NCBI RefSeq assembly: GCF_016031625.1
Contig: NZ_JACCHP010000027.1
Span: forward strand, 1-64,000
Direction: 5' to 3'
From: Bradyrhizobium agreste
GTDB taxonomy: Bacteria > Pseudomonadota > Alphaproteobacteria > Rhizobiales > Xanthobacteraceae
Length of the DNA: 64,000 bases
The notes below the pieces were generated by a model. That model worked only from the letters and a program-made list of their open reading frames with translations, made no database searches and was not told the origin of the DNA. The number at the start of each line of letters is the position of its first letter. The first letter of the stretch is position 1. This document shows, in pieces, positions 25,900 to 34,171 of this stretch. Made by a program: the position numbers and the translations under genes.

Positions 25900-26301
25900 T
25901 CAGGCCTTTGCACTCGACAGGACCATGCGGTGAAACGACCGCACGATCGCCGCGTTCATCGAATAGTCGCGATTGACGTCGTTGCCCTTGATCATTTCCT
26001 GCTCAAGGCTGACGGAGTTGCCGGAGTGAACCACCTCCCAGCTGTCCTTCTTCGCGGTCGCCCGCGTGTCGGTCTCGGCTGCGGCCAATTGCATGTGCGA
26101 GGGCGACGTCGTTGCGAGCCTCACGGGCATGCCGTCGAGCACCTTGTTGAACGGCTCGACGTCGCGCGCGCGGAAGCCCGGCGTGTTGGCGTTGGCGACG
26201 TTGGTGGCGATGGTCGACTGACGCAGCTCGAGATAGCGCGCCTGCGACGATGCGAGTTCGAAGAGATAAAGCGGTCCCACGACGGCCCCATTCTGATCCA
26301 T
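25900..26301 (-). CDS. flgB: Proximal rod protein FlgB
   Basis: 133 residues with the N-terminal rod motif YLELRQSTIATNVANANTPGFRARDVEPFNKVL and a C-terminal region with NSVSLEQEMIKGNDVNRDYSMNAAIVRSFHRMVLSS, both typical of FlgB. It begins the flgB-flgC-fliE-flgG cluster, 64 bases downstream of flhB. Confidence 0.95.
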   Translation of the reverse strand: MDQNGAVVGPLYLFELASSQARYLELRQSTIATNVANANTPGFRARDVEPFNKVLDGMPVRLATTSPSHMQLAAAETDTRATAKKDSWEVVHSGNSVSLEQEMIKGNDVNRDYSMNAAIVRSFHRMVLSSAKA

Positions 26302-26365
26302 TCGGGACGAGCCTAGGACGTTAAGCTTTCGTCAAGCTGTTGCGCGAAGCACCATCCTCGGAAAT

Positions 26366-27451
26366 CTATCGGACGTTCTCGGGCCGCGGCGCCTGCTTGG
26401 ATTGCAGGAAGTAGATGATCTCGGCGACGGGCCGGAAGAATTCCGCCGGAATCACCTGATCGACCTGGACCGCCTCGTAGAGCGCGCGCGCCAGCGCCTT
26501 GTTTTCGATGACGGGGATTCGGTTCTGCTCGGCAACCTCGCGGATCTTCAGCGCGATCACGTCCATGCCCTTGGCCACGACCAGCGGCGCGGCGTTTTCC
26601 TCGCGCTTGTAGCGCAGCGCGATCGCGAAGTGCGTCGGGTTGGCAATCACCAGCGTCGCGCGCGAGGCCGAGGCGATCATGCGCTGACGCGAACGGTCGC
26701 GCGCCAGCGAGCGCAAGCGCGCCTTGATCAGGGGATCGCCTTCCGCCTGCTTGTGCTCGTCCTTGATCTCCTGCTTGGTCATGCGCAGCTCGCGCCGCCA
26801 ATGGAAGCGCGCCCAGGCGAGATCGATCGCCACCAGGACGATGGTGGCGATGCAGATCGCCGAGACGATGCGCATCGCGATGTTGAGGATCATCTCCGGC
26901 AGCGCGACCGGATCGGTGTACATGGCCTCGAACGCCTTCGCTTCCGACGCGCGCAGCACGAAGGCGACGACGGCGGTCACCGCGGCGAGCTTGAACAGCG
27001 ACTTGGCGAATTCGATCAGGCCCTGGGTTCCGAACAGCCGGCTCCAGCCGCTGACCGGAGAGATTCGCGACAGGTCCGGCTTGATGCGCTCGAGCACCAG
27101 GCGCGGCGCGTTTTGCAACAGCGAGGCGGCGAGCCCGAACACCACCAGGACGACCACTAGCGGCACCAGGAAGCGCAACGCCTGCAGGCCGACAACGGTG
27201 AGCAGGTTCTGCGCGTCCGCACCGGTCGAGAGTGGAAAGCCCTCGGGATCGTCGAGCAGGCTCTTCAGCGTCGGCGTCAATTGCTGCACGCCCTGGCCGA
27301 TCAGGAACGCCTGGATCACCATCAGCGCGGCCATGGAGGCGAAAATGGAGGCCTCCCGAGAGACCGGAATCTTGCCCTGTTCGAGCGCATCGCGGACTTT
27401 CTTCTCGGTCGGCTCTTCTGTCTTGCTCTCCTGATCGGATGTTTCTGCCAT
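26366..27451 (-). CDS. flhB: Export substrate-switch protein FlhB
   Basis: 361 residues with an acidic/basic N-terminal tail, four membrane segments (about 35-55, 90-112, 150-168, 190-212) and a cytoplasmic domain with the autocleavage motif NPTH at residues 271-274 in VIANPTHFAIALRY. FlhB changes export specificity from rod/hook to filament subunits after cleavage and FliK contact. It follows fliG after 13 bases. Confidence 0.96.
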   Translation of the reverse strand: MAETSDQESKTEEPTEKKVRDALEQGKIPVSREASIFASMAALMVIQAFLIGQGVQQLTPTLKSLLDDPEGFPLSTGADAQNLLTVVGLQALRFLVPLVVVLVVFGLAASLLQNAPRLVLERIKPDLSRISPVSGWSRLFGTQGLIEFAKSLFKLAAVTAVVAFVLRASEAKAFEAMYTDPVALPEMILNIAMRIVSAICIATIVLVAIDLAWARFHWRRELRMTKQEIKDEHKQAEGDPLIKARLRSLARDRSRQRMIASASRATLVIANPTHFAIALRYKREENAAPLVVAKGMDVIALKIREVAEQNRIPVIENKALARALYEAVQVDQVIPAEFFRPVAEIIYFLQSKQAPRPENVR

Positions 27452-27464
27452 GCCCGTTCAGCGG

Positions 27465-28505
27465 TCAGCGGAAGACCAGCTCATCCTCCTGCTCGGGGTT
27501 GAGCTCGATTTCGCCCTTCTCCGCCAGCTCGAGCGCCAGGTCGGTGATCACGCGTCGCGCCTCCAGCACGTCGCGCTGGTTGGACGGCTCGCCGATGGCG
27601 AGCTCGTGCTCGACGACGCGGCGGACACGCGAGGCGACCGAGGACAGGATCAGCTCGCGGAAGTTCTTGTCGGTGCCCTTCAGCGCCACGACGATGCGAT
27701 CGGTCGGCACCTGGTCGAAGATCATGGTGCGCGCCTTCGGCGTCAGGTTGACCACGTCGTCGAAGGTGAACAGCAGCTCCTTCAGCACCTCCGCCGATTT
27801 CGGCCGCTTCTCCGACAGGCTCTTCAACATGTCCTCGATGTGGCCACGTTCCATCTTGTTGATGATATCGGCGACGCGCGCGTAGGTGTCGGCGCCGAGG
27901 TTGCGGGCGAAATTCAGCGTCAGGTCCTCGTGCAGAGTCTTCTCGATGATGCGCATGGCGTCGTCGACGATCGGCTTGAGGCTCAGAACGCGCCGCATCA
28001 GTTCGTTGCGCAGGCTCGAAGGCAGCTGGCTCATGACCTTGGCGGCGCAGGCCGGCTTGACCTTTGACAGGATCAGCGCCGCGGTCTGCGGATGCTCCTT
28101 GGACAAGTAGCTCGCCAGCGAGTTTTCCGACACCGACGAGACGCGATCCCACACCGACCGGCTCGAATTACCGAGCAGATCCGACATGATCTGCGAGACC
28201 TGGTCGGCCGGCAGCACGTCGCCGAGCACGGCCTCCAGACCGCCGAGCGTGCCGAGGATGTTCGCGCCCATCGAGAATTGCTGAGCGAACTCCTCGACGA
28301 TCCCTTCGAGCTCCTGCGCGGTGATCGGCCGCAGCTCCGCCGCCGCCTTGGTGACGATGCGAATCTCCTGCGGCTCGAACTGCTGCAGCACGCTTGCCGC
28401 CGCCTGCCGGCCCATCGCCAGCAGGAGCGCGGCGACCTTTTCCGTGCCGCCCAGCGTGGTAACGCCTCGCTGCTTGGCGGGAGCGATGCCGACCGGTGCC
28501 GCCAT
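27465..28505 (-). CDS. fliG: Rotor switch protein FliG
   Basis: 346 residues with FliG N, middle and C domains. The motifs KVAALLLAMGRQAAASVLQQFEP (N), KEHPQTAALILSKVKPACAAKVMSQLP (M) and MFDQ-like MIFDQVPTDRIVVALKGTDKNFRELILSSVASRVRR (C, with torque-helix charges) are all visible. FliG links the MS ring to the C ring and contacts MotA. It is two bases after fliN. Confidence 0.96.
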   Translation of the reverse strand: MAAPVGIAPAKQRGVTTLGGTEKVAALLLAMGRQAAASVLQQFEPQEIRIVTKAAAELRPITAQELEGIVEEFAQQFSMGANILGTLGGLEAVLGDVLPADQVSQIMSDLLGNSSRSVWDRVSSVSENSLASYLSKEHPQTAALILSKVKPACAAKVMSQLPSSLRNELMRRVLSLKPIVDDAMRIIEKTLHEDLTLNFARNLGADTYARVADIINKMERGHIEDMLKSLSEKRPKSAEVLKELLFTFDDVVNLTPKARTMIFDQVPTDRIVVALKGTDKNFRELILSSVASRVRRVVEHELAIGEPSNQRDVLEARRVITDLALELAEKGEIELNPEQEDELVFR

Positions 28506-28507
28506 GG

Positions 28508-28882
28508 TTAGGTATCACCCTGCCCCAGCGGCCCCACGATCTCCGTGAGCGAGACACCGAAGCGGGAATTATCCTCTTCGACGACCACCACCTCGCCGCG
28601 TGCGACGATGCGGCCGTTGACGACGACGTCGACGGGCTCACCGACCCGGTGATCAAGCGGAACCACCGCGCCGCGTCCGAGCTTCATCAGGTTCGCCACC
28701 GGAATGGTCGCCGATCCCAGCACCACCTGCATGGTGACGGGAATGCGCAAGATCGCGTCGACGTTGGCGAACTTGCCGGTCTCCTCGGCCGTGCGCTGGG
28801 CGATCTCGGCCAGGCGTTCCAGCGGGGACGTCTCGGCCTCGGCCGATGCAGGTGCAGATTCATAGTCGAAGGATTGCGCCAT
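28508..28882 (-). CDS. fliN: Rotor switch protein FliN
   Basis: 124 residues with an acidic N-terminus and a SPOA domain: ILRIPVTMQVVLGSATIPVANLMKLGRGAVVPLDHRVGEPVDVVVNGRIVARGEVVVVEEDNSRFGVSLTEIV. FliN forms the lower C ring and docks FliH. The neighbours fliG and fliM, and the length, agree with FliN rather than FliM. Confidence 0.95.
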   Translation of the reverse strand: MAQSFDYESAPASAEAETSPLERLAEIAQRTAEETGKFANVDAILRIPVTMQVVLGSATIPVANLMKLGRGAVVPLDHRVGEPVDVVVNGRIVARGEVVVVEEDNSRFGVSLTEIVGPLGQGDT

Positions 28883-28958
28883 TTGGTATCGCCTCTTGGT
28901 ATTTCCGCGGCCGCAGCGCCGTGGCGCTCAGACCGTATTGTTCTGCCGGTGCCGGCTT

Positions 28959-29264
28959 TCAGTGCTTGTTCAGCTCGGCGGTCGCCGCGGACGCGAGCCC
29001 GCTGCGCGCATCGAGCGCCGCGATCGCCTCGTGGGCCTGGTCGATCTTCGCGCTCAGCACGTTGGCGAGGCGTCCGAGATTTGCGGTGGAATCGTGCGCC
29101 GCGGTGATCACGGTGTCGAAGGCACCCGCGGTCTCGTGCACGATGGTGGAGAACTCGCCCTGATAGCTGCGCAGCCGCGCCAGCTCGCGGTGCATCCTGG
29201 TCACCCGCATGCTGGTGAAGGCGAGCGCAACCAGCAGCACGATATCAACGAGATAGGATATCAT
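28959..29264 (-). CDS. Small membrane-anchored coiled-coil protein between fliM and fliN
   Basis: About 101 residues: one N-terminal membrane helix (MISYLVDIVLLVALAFTSMRV), then a helical region with repeated hydrophobics and charged residues (RELARLRSYQ...NLGRLANVLSAKIDQAHEAIAAL). I do not recognise a characterised function; similar short membrane proteins sit at this position in other alphaproteobacterial flagellar loci (possibly the DUF6468 family, from memory). The ATG at 29264 lies within the last 20 bases of fliM, so it is coupled to it. Its location suggests a role at the C ring or stator. Confidence 0.75.
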   Translation of the reverse strand: MISYLVDIVLLVALAFTSMRVTRMHRELARLRSYQGEFSTIVHETAGAFDTVITAAHDSTANLGRLANVLSAKIDQAHEAIAALDARSGLASAATAELNKH

Positions 29265-30186
29265 CGACGAACTCCCGCTTCTGATCGACGGGATCTGCCA
29301 CCTGCATGGCGTAATAGCCGTCAAGCTGGCCGATCTGACACCAGAACAACACCTGATTGTTGCTTTCGAGACGGGCCAGCGTGCGCGGCGTGGCCTCGAG
29401 CTCGAGCACCTGCCCGACCTCGAACTTCACCACATCGCCGAGCGTCACCATCTTCTCGTCGAGCACGGCGCTGAGCGTCACCTCGGTCCGCTGCACCTCG
29501 CTTTCCATCTGCTCGCGCCAGCGTGGGTCGGCGGCGCGACCGTCGCTAACGACCACGTGAGCGAGCTTCTGGCGCAGCGGATTGAGCGCGGAGTGCGGAA
29601 TGATGAGGAACATCTGGCCGCCGCGGTAGAGCGCCTGCAGCATGATGTTCGCGCAGATCGACATGTTGCCGCTCCGCCCGATCGCGAGCGAGGCCATCGC
29701 CGTCTCGACCCGCTCGACGCGAAAGGTCACGTTCGACGTGCCGGCGAAGGCGGATTGCAACGCCTTGGCGAACCGTTCGAACAGCGCCTGGACCAGGCGG
29801 AGCTCGATGTTCGAGAAAGCGCGCTCTACATCGAGCGGCGGCTCGGCGCCATCGGATCCGAACATCGCCTCGACCATCGTGAACACGAAGTCGCGGTCGA
29901 GCATGATGATGACGCGGGAGTCCCACTGCTCGGCATAGAGCACCGCCGCGACCGCGTTGGCCTCGTAGTCCTTTATGATATCGCCGACACGGTCGTTGGT
30001 GATGCCGTTGACCGAGAAATAGCAGGGCGTTCCCGCCATCGGCTGCAGGCTGTCGGTGCACGATGCCGCCATGCGATCGAAGATCACATTGAGCATCGGC
30101 ATACGCTCGATCGATATGCCGGCAGCGTCCAGCAGGTAGTTCGGCAGCTGCTTGCGCTGGTCGACTTCGGCGTCTCCCATCATCAT
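29245..30186 (-). CDS. fliM: Rotor switch protein FliM
   Basis: About 313 residues. The N-terminal and middle domains include MLNVIFDRMAASCTDSLQPMAG and the segment VVIIMLDRDFVFTMVEAMFGSDG-like (DSRVIIMLDRDFVFTMVEAMFG). The C-terminal SPOA domain has VTLSAVLDEKMVTLGDVVKFEVGQVLELEA. The start is one of three in-frame ATGs at 30186, 30183 and 30180; the first overlaps the motA stop. The usual EIDALL-type CheY-binding N-terminal peptide is not visible, so the CheY contact may differ. Confidence 0.93.
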   Translation of the reverse strand: MMMGDAEVDQRKQLPNYLLDAAGISIERMPMLNVIFDRMAASCTDSLQPMAGTPCYFSVNGITNDRVGDIIKDYEANAVAAVLYAEQWDSRVIIMLDRDFVFTMVEAMFGSDGAEPPLDVERAFSNIELRLVQALFERFAKALQSAFAGTSNVTFRVERVETAMASLAIGRSGNMSICANIMLQALYRGGQMFLIIPHSALNPLRQKLAHVVVSDGRAADPRWREQMESEVQRTEVTLSAVLDEKMVTLGDVVKFEVGQVLELEATPRTLARLESNNQVLFWCQIGQLDGYYAMQVADPVDQKREFVDDILSR

Positions 30187-31067
30187 GCGCGCACTGCCTT
30201 GGGTTCGGCGTCGGCAACGACGGGCTTGGGACCTGCGATCGTCTCGTTCTCGACCACGTCGATCGAGGGACGTTCGCTGCTCGAGATCATCTTGCGGCCG
30301 TGCTCGACGGCGATCTGCGGCATGGCGCCGTTCATGAACGCCAGCAGCGTCTGCTTGACGATGATATAGGGCCTGCACCTCTTCTCGCGCATCATCTTGA
30401 TCTTGATCGCGAACGGCGAAATGATGCCGTAGGACAGGAAGATGCCGGCGAAGGTGCCGACGAGGGCAGCGCCGATGAATCCGCCCAACAGCTTGGGCGA
30501 CTGGTCGAGCGCACCCATCGCCTTGATCACGCCGAGCACCGCAGCGACGATGCCGAGGGCCGGCATCGCCTCCGAGACCGTCACCAGCGCATGATAAGGC
30601 GCCAGCTTGCCCTTGACGATGGTGTGGATCTCCTCGTCCATCAGCGCCTCGATCTCGTGCGTGCGCGCATTGCCCATGATGATGAGGCGGACGTAATCGC
30701 AGATGAACTGGAGCAGCGAGGGGTCGCCGAGCACGCTGGGGAATGCCTTGAAGATTTCGGAGTTCGAGGGATCGTCGATATGCGCTTCCACCTCGTTGCG
30801 GCCCTTGCCGCGCAGCTCACGCATCAAAGCGTGCAGCGCGCCGAGCAGGTCGAGGTAATAGCGCTGTCCGGGCACCGCGTTGGTGATGGCCTGCATGCAG
30901 GCGACCCCGCTGTCGACGACCGTCTTCCACGGATTGGCCAGGATGAAGGTGCCGACCGCTGTGCCTATGATGATGACGAATTCCCACGGCTGCATGAGCA
31001 CGGCGAGGTGCCCGCCCATGGCGGCAAAGCCGCCGAGCAGCGCCGCTACCGTGATGAAAATCCCCAC
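30183..31067 (-). CDS. motA: Flagellar stator protein MotA
   Basis: About 294 residues with four membrane segments and the large cytoplasmic loop. VGIFITVAALLGGFAAMGGHLAVLMQPWEFVIIIGTA and VSEAMPALGIVAAVLGVIKAMGAL with LVGTFAGIFLSYGIISPF are MotA signatures. The start is GTG at 31067, where MotA proteins normally begin. A longer frame to ATG 31166 exists, but it would run through the palindrome at 31126-31168. It is the first gene of the motA-fliM-fliN-fliG-flhB unit. Confidence 0.94.
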   Translation of the reverse strand: MGIFITVAALLGGFAAMGGHLAVLMQPWEFVIIIGTAVGTFILANPWKTVVDSGVACMQAITNAVPGQRYYLDLLGALHALMRELRGKGRNEVEAHIDDPSNSEIFKAFPSVLGDPSLLQFICDYVRLIIMGNARTHEIEALMDEEIHTIVKGKLAPYHALVTVSEAMPALGIVAAVLGVIKAMGALDQSPKLLGGFIGAALVGTFAGIFLSYGIISPFAIKIKMMREKRCRPYIIVKQTLLAFMNGAMPQIAVEHGRKMISSSERPSIDVVENETIAGPKPVVADAEPKAVRA

Positions 31068-31125
31068 GAAACTGCCCAACGCGCCGCTCCATCGCCGATC
31101 CCACCGGGAATACCTAGTCGGCGAC

Positions 31126-31168
31126 GCTTGCGCGAAGCTGGCTTCGAGGTCGCCAGCCCCGCGCAAGC
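31126..31168. promoter_or_regulatory. Large palindrome in the motA / DUF1217 divergent promoter region
   Basis: GCTTGCGCG (31126-31134) and CGCGCAAGC (31160-31168) are exact reverse complements, and inside them CTGGC (31138-31142) and GCCAG (31152-31156) also pair. The two-part dyad sits in the 155-base gap between the divergently transcribed motA and DUF1217 genes, 59 bases before the GTG of motA. It is a candidate operator or shared promoter element. Confidence 0.5.
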
Positions 31169-31222
31169 AATTGGCGGCAGCTTGAAGCGGGGTCGCGACC
31201 TGCGGCCAGAGAGGCGCGTGTC

Positions 31223-32011
31223 ATGCTATCCACGATCGCGGACTACACCAGGCTGACCAAGGACATGGGCAAGTCGCTGACGCAGGTCGCGAAGCAGCCG
31301 GATGTCAGCCGCGAGACCGATTATTTCCTCGGCCATATCGGCAACGTGAAGACCATCGACGACTTCCTGAAGGACTATCGTCTCTACTCCTATGCGATGA
31401 AGGCCTATGGCCTCAGCGACATGACCTACGCCAAGGCGTTCATGCGCAAGGTGCTGACCGAGGGTGTTAAGAGCAAGGACGCCTTCGCCAACAAGCTGAC
31501 CGACGCCCGCTACCGGCAATTCGCAACCGCCTTCAACTTCGCCGCACTCGGCGACAAGGCGACCCAGACCGCCGCGGCCACGACCGGCACCGCAACCCAG
31601 TACGTCACGCAGACGATGGAGGAGAAGGCCGGCGATCAGAACGAGGGCCTGCGTTTGGCGCTGTATTTCACCCGCAAGGCGTCCACGATCACGACCGCCT
31701 ACCAGATCCTGGCCGACAAGGCGCTGACGCAGGTGGTGCAGACCGCGCTCGGCCTGCCGTCGACGATCAGCGCGGCCAACATCGACGCCCAGGCCAAGAT
31801 GATCGCGGACAAGATCAAGCTCACCGACTTCCAGGACCCGGCCAAGGTGACCAAGTTCGTGCAGCGCTTTGCCGCGATGTGGGACGCGACCCAGGCCCGG
31901 AACGACAGCTCGACCAATCCCGCGCTGGTCCTGATCGCCGGCGCCGCGACGTCGGTCAGCATGGACACCAACGTGCTTACGACGCTTCAGAACATCAAGT
32001 TCAACAGGTAA
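31223..32011 (+). CDS. DUF1217 flagellar-locus protein
   Basis: 262 residues matching the DUF1217 family: SRETDYFLGHIGNVKTIDDFLKDYRLYSYAMKAYGLSDMTYAKAFMRKVLTEGV near the N-terminus and a helical body after that. The family is found in flagellar loci of alphaproteobacteria, usually with flgF and fliI as here, but has no well-defined biochemical role. No signal peptide or membrane helix is evident. A GAGAGG ribosome site lies eight bases upstream of the ATG. It starts the plus-strand operon DUF1217-flgF-fliI and is divergent from motA. Confidence 0.88.
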   Translation: MLSTIADYTRLTKDMGKSLTQVAKQPDVSRETDYFLGHIGNVKTIDDFLKDYRLYSYAMKAYGLSDMTYAKAFMRKVLTEGVKSKDAFANKLTDARYRQFATAFNFAALGDKATQTAAATTGTATQYVTQTMEEKAGDQNEGLRLALYFTRKASTITTAYQILADKALTQVVQTALGLPSTISAANIDAQAKMIADKIKLTDFQDPAKVTKFVQRFAAMWDATQARNDSSTNPALVLIAGAATSVSMDTNVLTTLQNIKFNR

Positions 32012-32014
32012 GTC

Positions 32015-32743
32015 ATGCAATCGGCTCTCTATGTGGGATTGTCGGCGCAGGTCGCGCTCGAGAAGCGCCTCCAAACGATCGCCAACAACGTCGCCAACGT
32101 CAATACGGCGGCATTCCGCACCGACGTGGTGAAGTTCGAGACCGTGCTGTCCAAGGCGGGCCCGACGCCCGTGGCATTCTCCTCGCCCGGCGACAACATC
32201 ATCTCGCGCGAGATGGGCAACATCACCGAAAGCGGCAACCCGCTCGACGTCGCCGTGGTCGGCCAGGGCTGGATCGCCTTCGCCGGTCCGAACGGCACGG
32301 TCTACACGCGCGACGGAAGGCTCCAGATCGCGCCCAACGGCGATCTTCAGACCGTGAGCGGATTTCCGATCGTCGATTCCGGCGGCGCGCAGATCACGCT
32401 CGACCCGAACGGCGGACCGATCTCGATCGCGCGCAACGGCGCGATCATCCAGGACAACAACGAGATCGGCACCATCGGCCTGTTCAGCATTCCGGCCGAC
32501 GCCAATCTCGAGCGCTACGGCAATTCCGGCGTGACGCCCGACCGGCCTGCGACCGCCATCGCGGACTTCTCCCGGGACGGCTTCAAGCAGGGCTATGTCG
32601 AAGGCTCCGGCGCCAATCCGATGCTCGAACTGACGCGGCTGATCTCGGCCTCGCGCGCTTTCGACGGCACCAATTCGATGATCGAAGGCACTGAGAACTC
32701 GCTGCAGAACGCGATCCGGACGCTCGGCGAACCCGGCAAGTAG
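32015..32743 (+). CDS. flgF: Proximal rod protein FlgF
   Basis: 242 residues with an N-terminal rod motif (GLSAQVALEKRLQTIANNVANVNTAAFR) and the C-terminal motif LELTRLISASRAFDGTNSMIEGTENSLQNAIRTLG. The central SGNPLDVAVVGQGWIAF is typical of FlgF/FlgG. It begins three bases after the DUF1217 stop. Confidence 0.94.
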   Translation: MQSALYVGLSAQVALEKRLQTIANNVANVNTAAFRTDVVKFETVLSKAGPTPVAFSSPGDNIISREMGNITESGNPLDVAVVGQGWIAFAGPNGTVYTRDGRLQIAPNGDLQTVSGFPIVDSGGAQITLDPNGGPISIARNGAIIQDNNEIGTIGLFSIPADANLERYGNSGVTPDRPATAIADFSRDGFKQGYVEGSGANPMLELTRLISASRAFDGTNSMIEGTENSLQNAIRTLGEPGK

Positions 32744-32771
32744 ACGGCGCCTCGCGCTTTAGGTTGTTGTT

Positions 32772-32821
32772 CAAGCATGATCTTCTCGGAAAACCGCTGC
32801 ACACTTTTCCGGATCATGCTT
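32772..32821. repeat. Palindromic intergenic repeat between flgF and fliI
   Basis: AAGCATGATC ... GATCATGCTT with an inner TCTTCTCGGAAAACCGC / CACTTTTCCGG pairing forms a long imperfect hairpin. This element is widespread in Bradyrhizobium and Rhodopseudomonas genomes. Here it lies inside the flgF-fliI transcript and could affect the relative levels of the two genes. Confidence 0.8.
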
Positions 32822-32845
32822 CAGGATTGAGGTTGGACGGTTTCC

Positions 32846-34171
32846 TTGAACGCTCTTCGGCAACTCGAGTGGGCGCTGCTGGAGCTGCAGCAGAGCACTC
32901 CCCTGGCAAGCGTCAGCGGCGCGATCTCCGAGATCGCGCCGACGCATTTCCGCGTCTCCGGCCTGTCCCGCTTCGTCAGGCTCGGCGAGCTCATCGGCGT
33001 CGATTCGGCCGGCAAGCGCCAGATCGGCGAAGTGGTGCGCATCGACAGCGACGGCATCATCGCCAAGCCGTTCGACCGGCAGTTCGGCGGCGGGCTCGGC
33101 TCGGCGGCCTATCGCATGCCGCCTCTGACCTTTGCGCCCGATCCGAGCTGGAAGGGCCGCGTCATCAACGCGCTCGGCGCGCCGCTCGACGGACAGGGGC
33201 CGCTCACGCAAGGGTCGCAGGCGGTCTCGGCGGAGGCGGAGGCGCCGTCGGCCATGAAGCGTGCGCGCGTGCACAAGCCGCTGCGCACCGGCGTGCGCGT
33301 CATCGACCTGTTCGCGCCGATCTGCGCCGGCCAGCGCGTCGGCATCTTTGCCGGATCGGGCGTCGGCAAATCGACGCTGCTCGCGATGCTCGCCCGCAGC
33401 CAGGGCTTCGACACCGTCGTGCTTGCCCTGGTCGGCGAGCGCGGCCGCGAGGTGCGCGAGTTCATCGAGGACGTGCTGGGCACCGACCGTCATCGCGCTG
33501 TCACAATCGTGTCGACGGGCGACGAAAGCCCGATGATGCGGCGGCTGGCGCCGAAGACGGCGATGGCGGTCGCCGAATATTTCCGCGACCGCGGCGAATC
33601 GGTCCTGCTGATGGTCGATTCGATCACCCGTTTTGCCCACGCCGCCCGCGAGGTCGCGCTCGCCGCCGGCGAGCCCGCGGTGGCACGCGGCTACGCGCCG
33701 ACGGTCTTCACCGATCTGCCGCGCCTGCTCGAGCGTGCCGGCCCGGGTGAGGAGGGATCCGGCACCATCACCGGGATCTTCTCCGTGCTGGTCGACGGCG
33801 ACGATCACAACGAGCCGATCGCCGACACCATCCGCAGCACGCTCGATGGGCATATCGTGCTCTCGAGGCACATCGCAGACCAGGCGCGCTATCCGGCCGT
33901 CGACGTTCTGGCCTCGGTCTCCCGCCTCGCCCACAACGTCTGGGACCCCGAGGAGCGCGAATTGGTGAGCAAGCTGCGCGCCATGATCGCGAAATACGAG
34001 GACACGCGCGACCTTCGCCTGATGGGCGGCTATCAGCCGGGACGTGATTCGAGCCTCGACCAGGCGGTCGAGATGGTTCCGCGAATCTACAACGCGATGC
34101 GACAAGGCGCGTCGGCCCCGCCGAGCGCCGATCCTTTCCGCGAGCTCCGCGACATGCTCAAGGGCGAATGA
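32846..34171 (+). CDS. fliI: Flagellar export ATPase FliI
   Basis: 441 residues, an F1-beta-like ATPase. Walker A is GSGVGKST at about residues 170-177, with the Walker B region SVLLMVDSITRFAHAAREVALAAGEP and the motif EEGSGTITGIFSVLVDGDDHNEPIADT. FliI hydrolyses ATP to prepare substrates for export. The start is TTG at 32846 with only a weak ribosome site; the N-terminal NALRQLEWALLELQQ is in register with other FliI proteins. Its FliH and FliJ partners are in the minus-strand operons. Confidence 0.96.
   Translation: MNALRQLEWALLELQQSTPLASVSGAISEIAPTHFRVSGLSRFVRLGELIGVDSAGKRQIGEVVRIDSDGIIAKPFDRQFGGGLGSAAYRMPPLTFAPDPSWKGRVINALGAPLDGQGPLTQGSQAVSAEAEAPSAMKRARVHKPLRTGVRVIDLFAPICAGQRVGIFAGSGVGKSTLLAMLARSQGFDTVVLALVGERGREVREFIEDVLGTDRHRAVTIVSTGDESPMMRRLAPKTAMAVAEYFRDRGESVLLMVDSITRFAHAAREVALAAGEPAVARGYAPTVFTDLPRLLERAGPGEEGSGTITGIFSVLVDGDDHNEPIADTIRSTLDGHIVLSRHIADQARYPAVDVLASVSRLAHNVWDPEERELVSKLRAMIAKYEDTRDLRLMGGYQPGRDSSLDQAVEMVPRIYNAMRQGASAPPSADPFRELRDMLKGE

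Noticed and set aside
31067..31166. Longer N-terminus for MotA from ATG 31166
   Set aside because: The extra 33 residues do not match MotA, run through a palindrome, and MotA normally starts where GTG 31067 lies.
31169..31200. Possible sigma-54 promoter (TGGCGGCAGCTTGAA) upstream of DUF1217
   Set aside because: The -24 GG is present, but the -12 GC is missing, so the spacing and bases do not fit the consensus.
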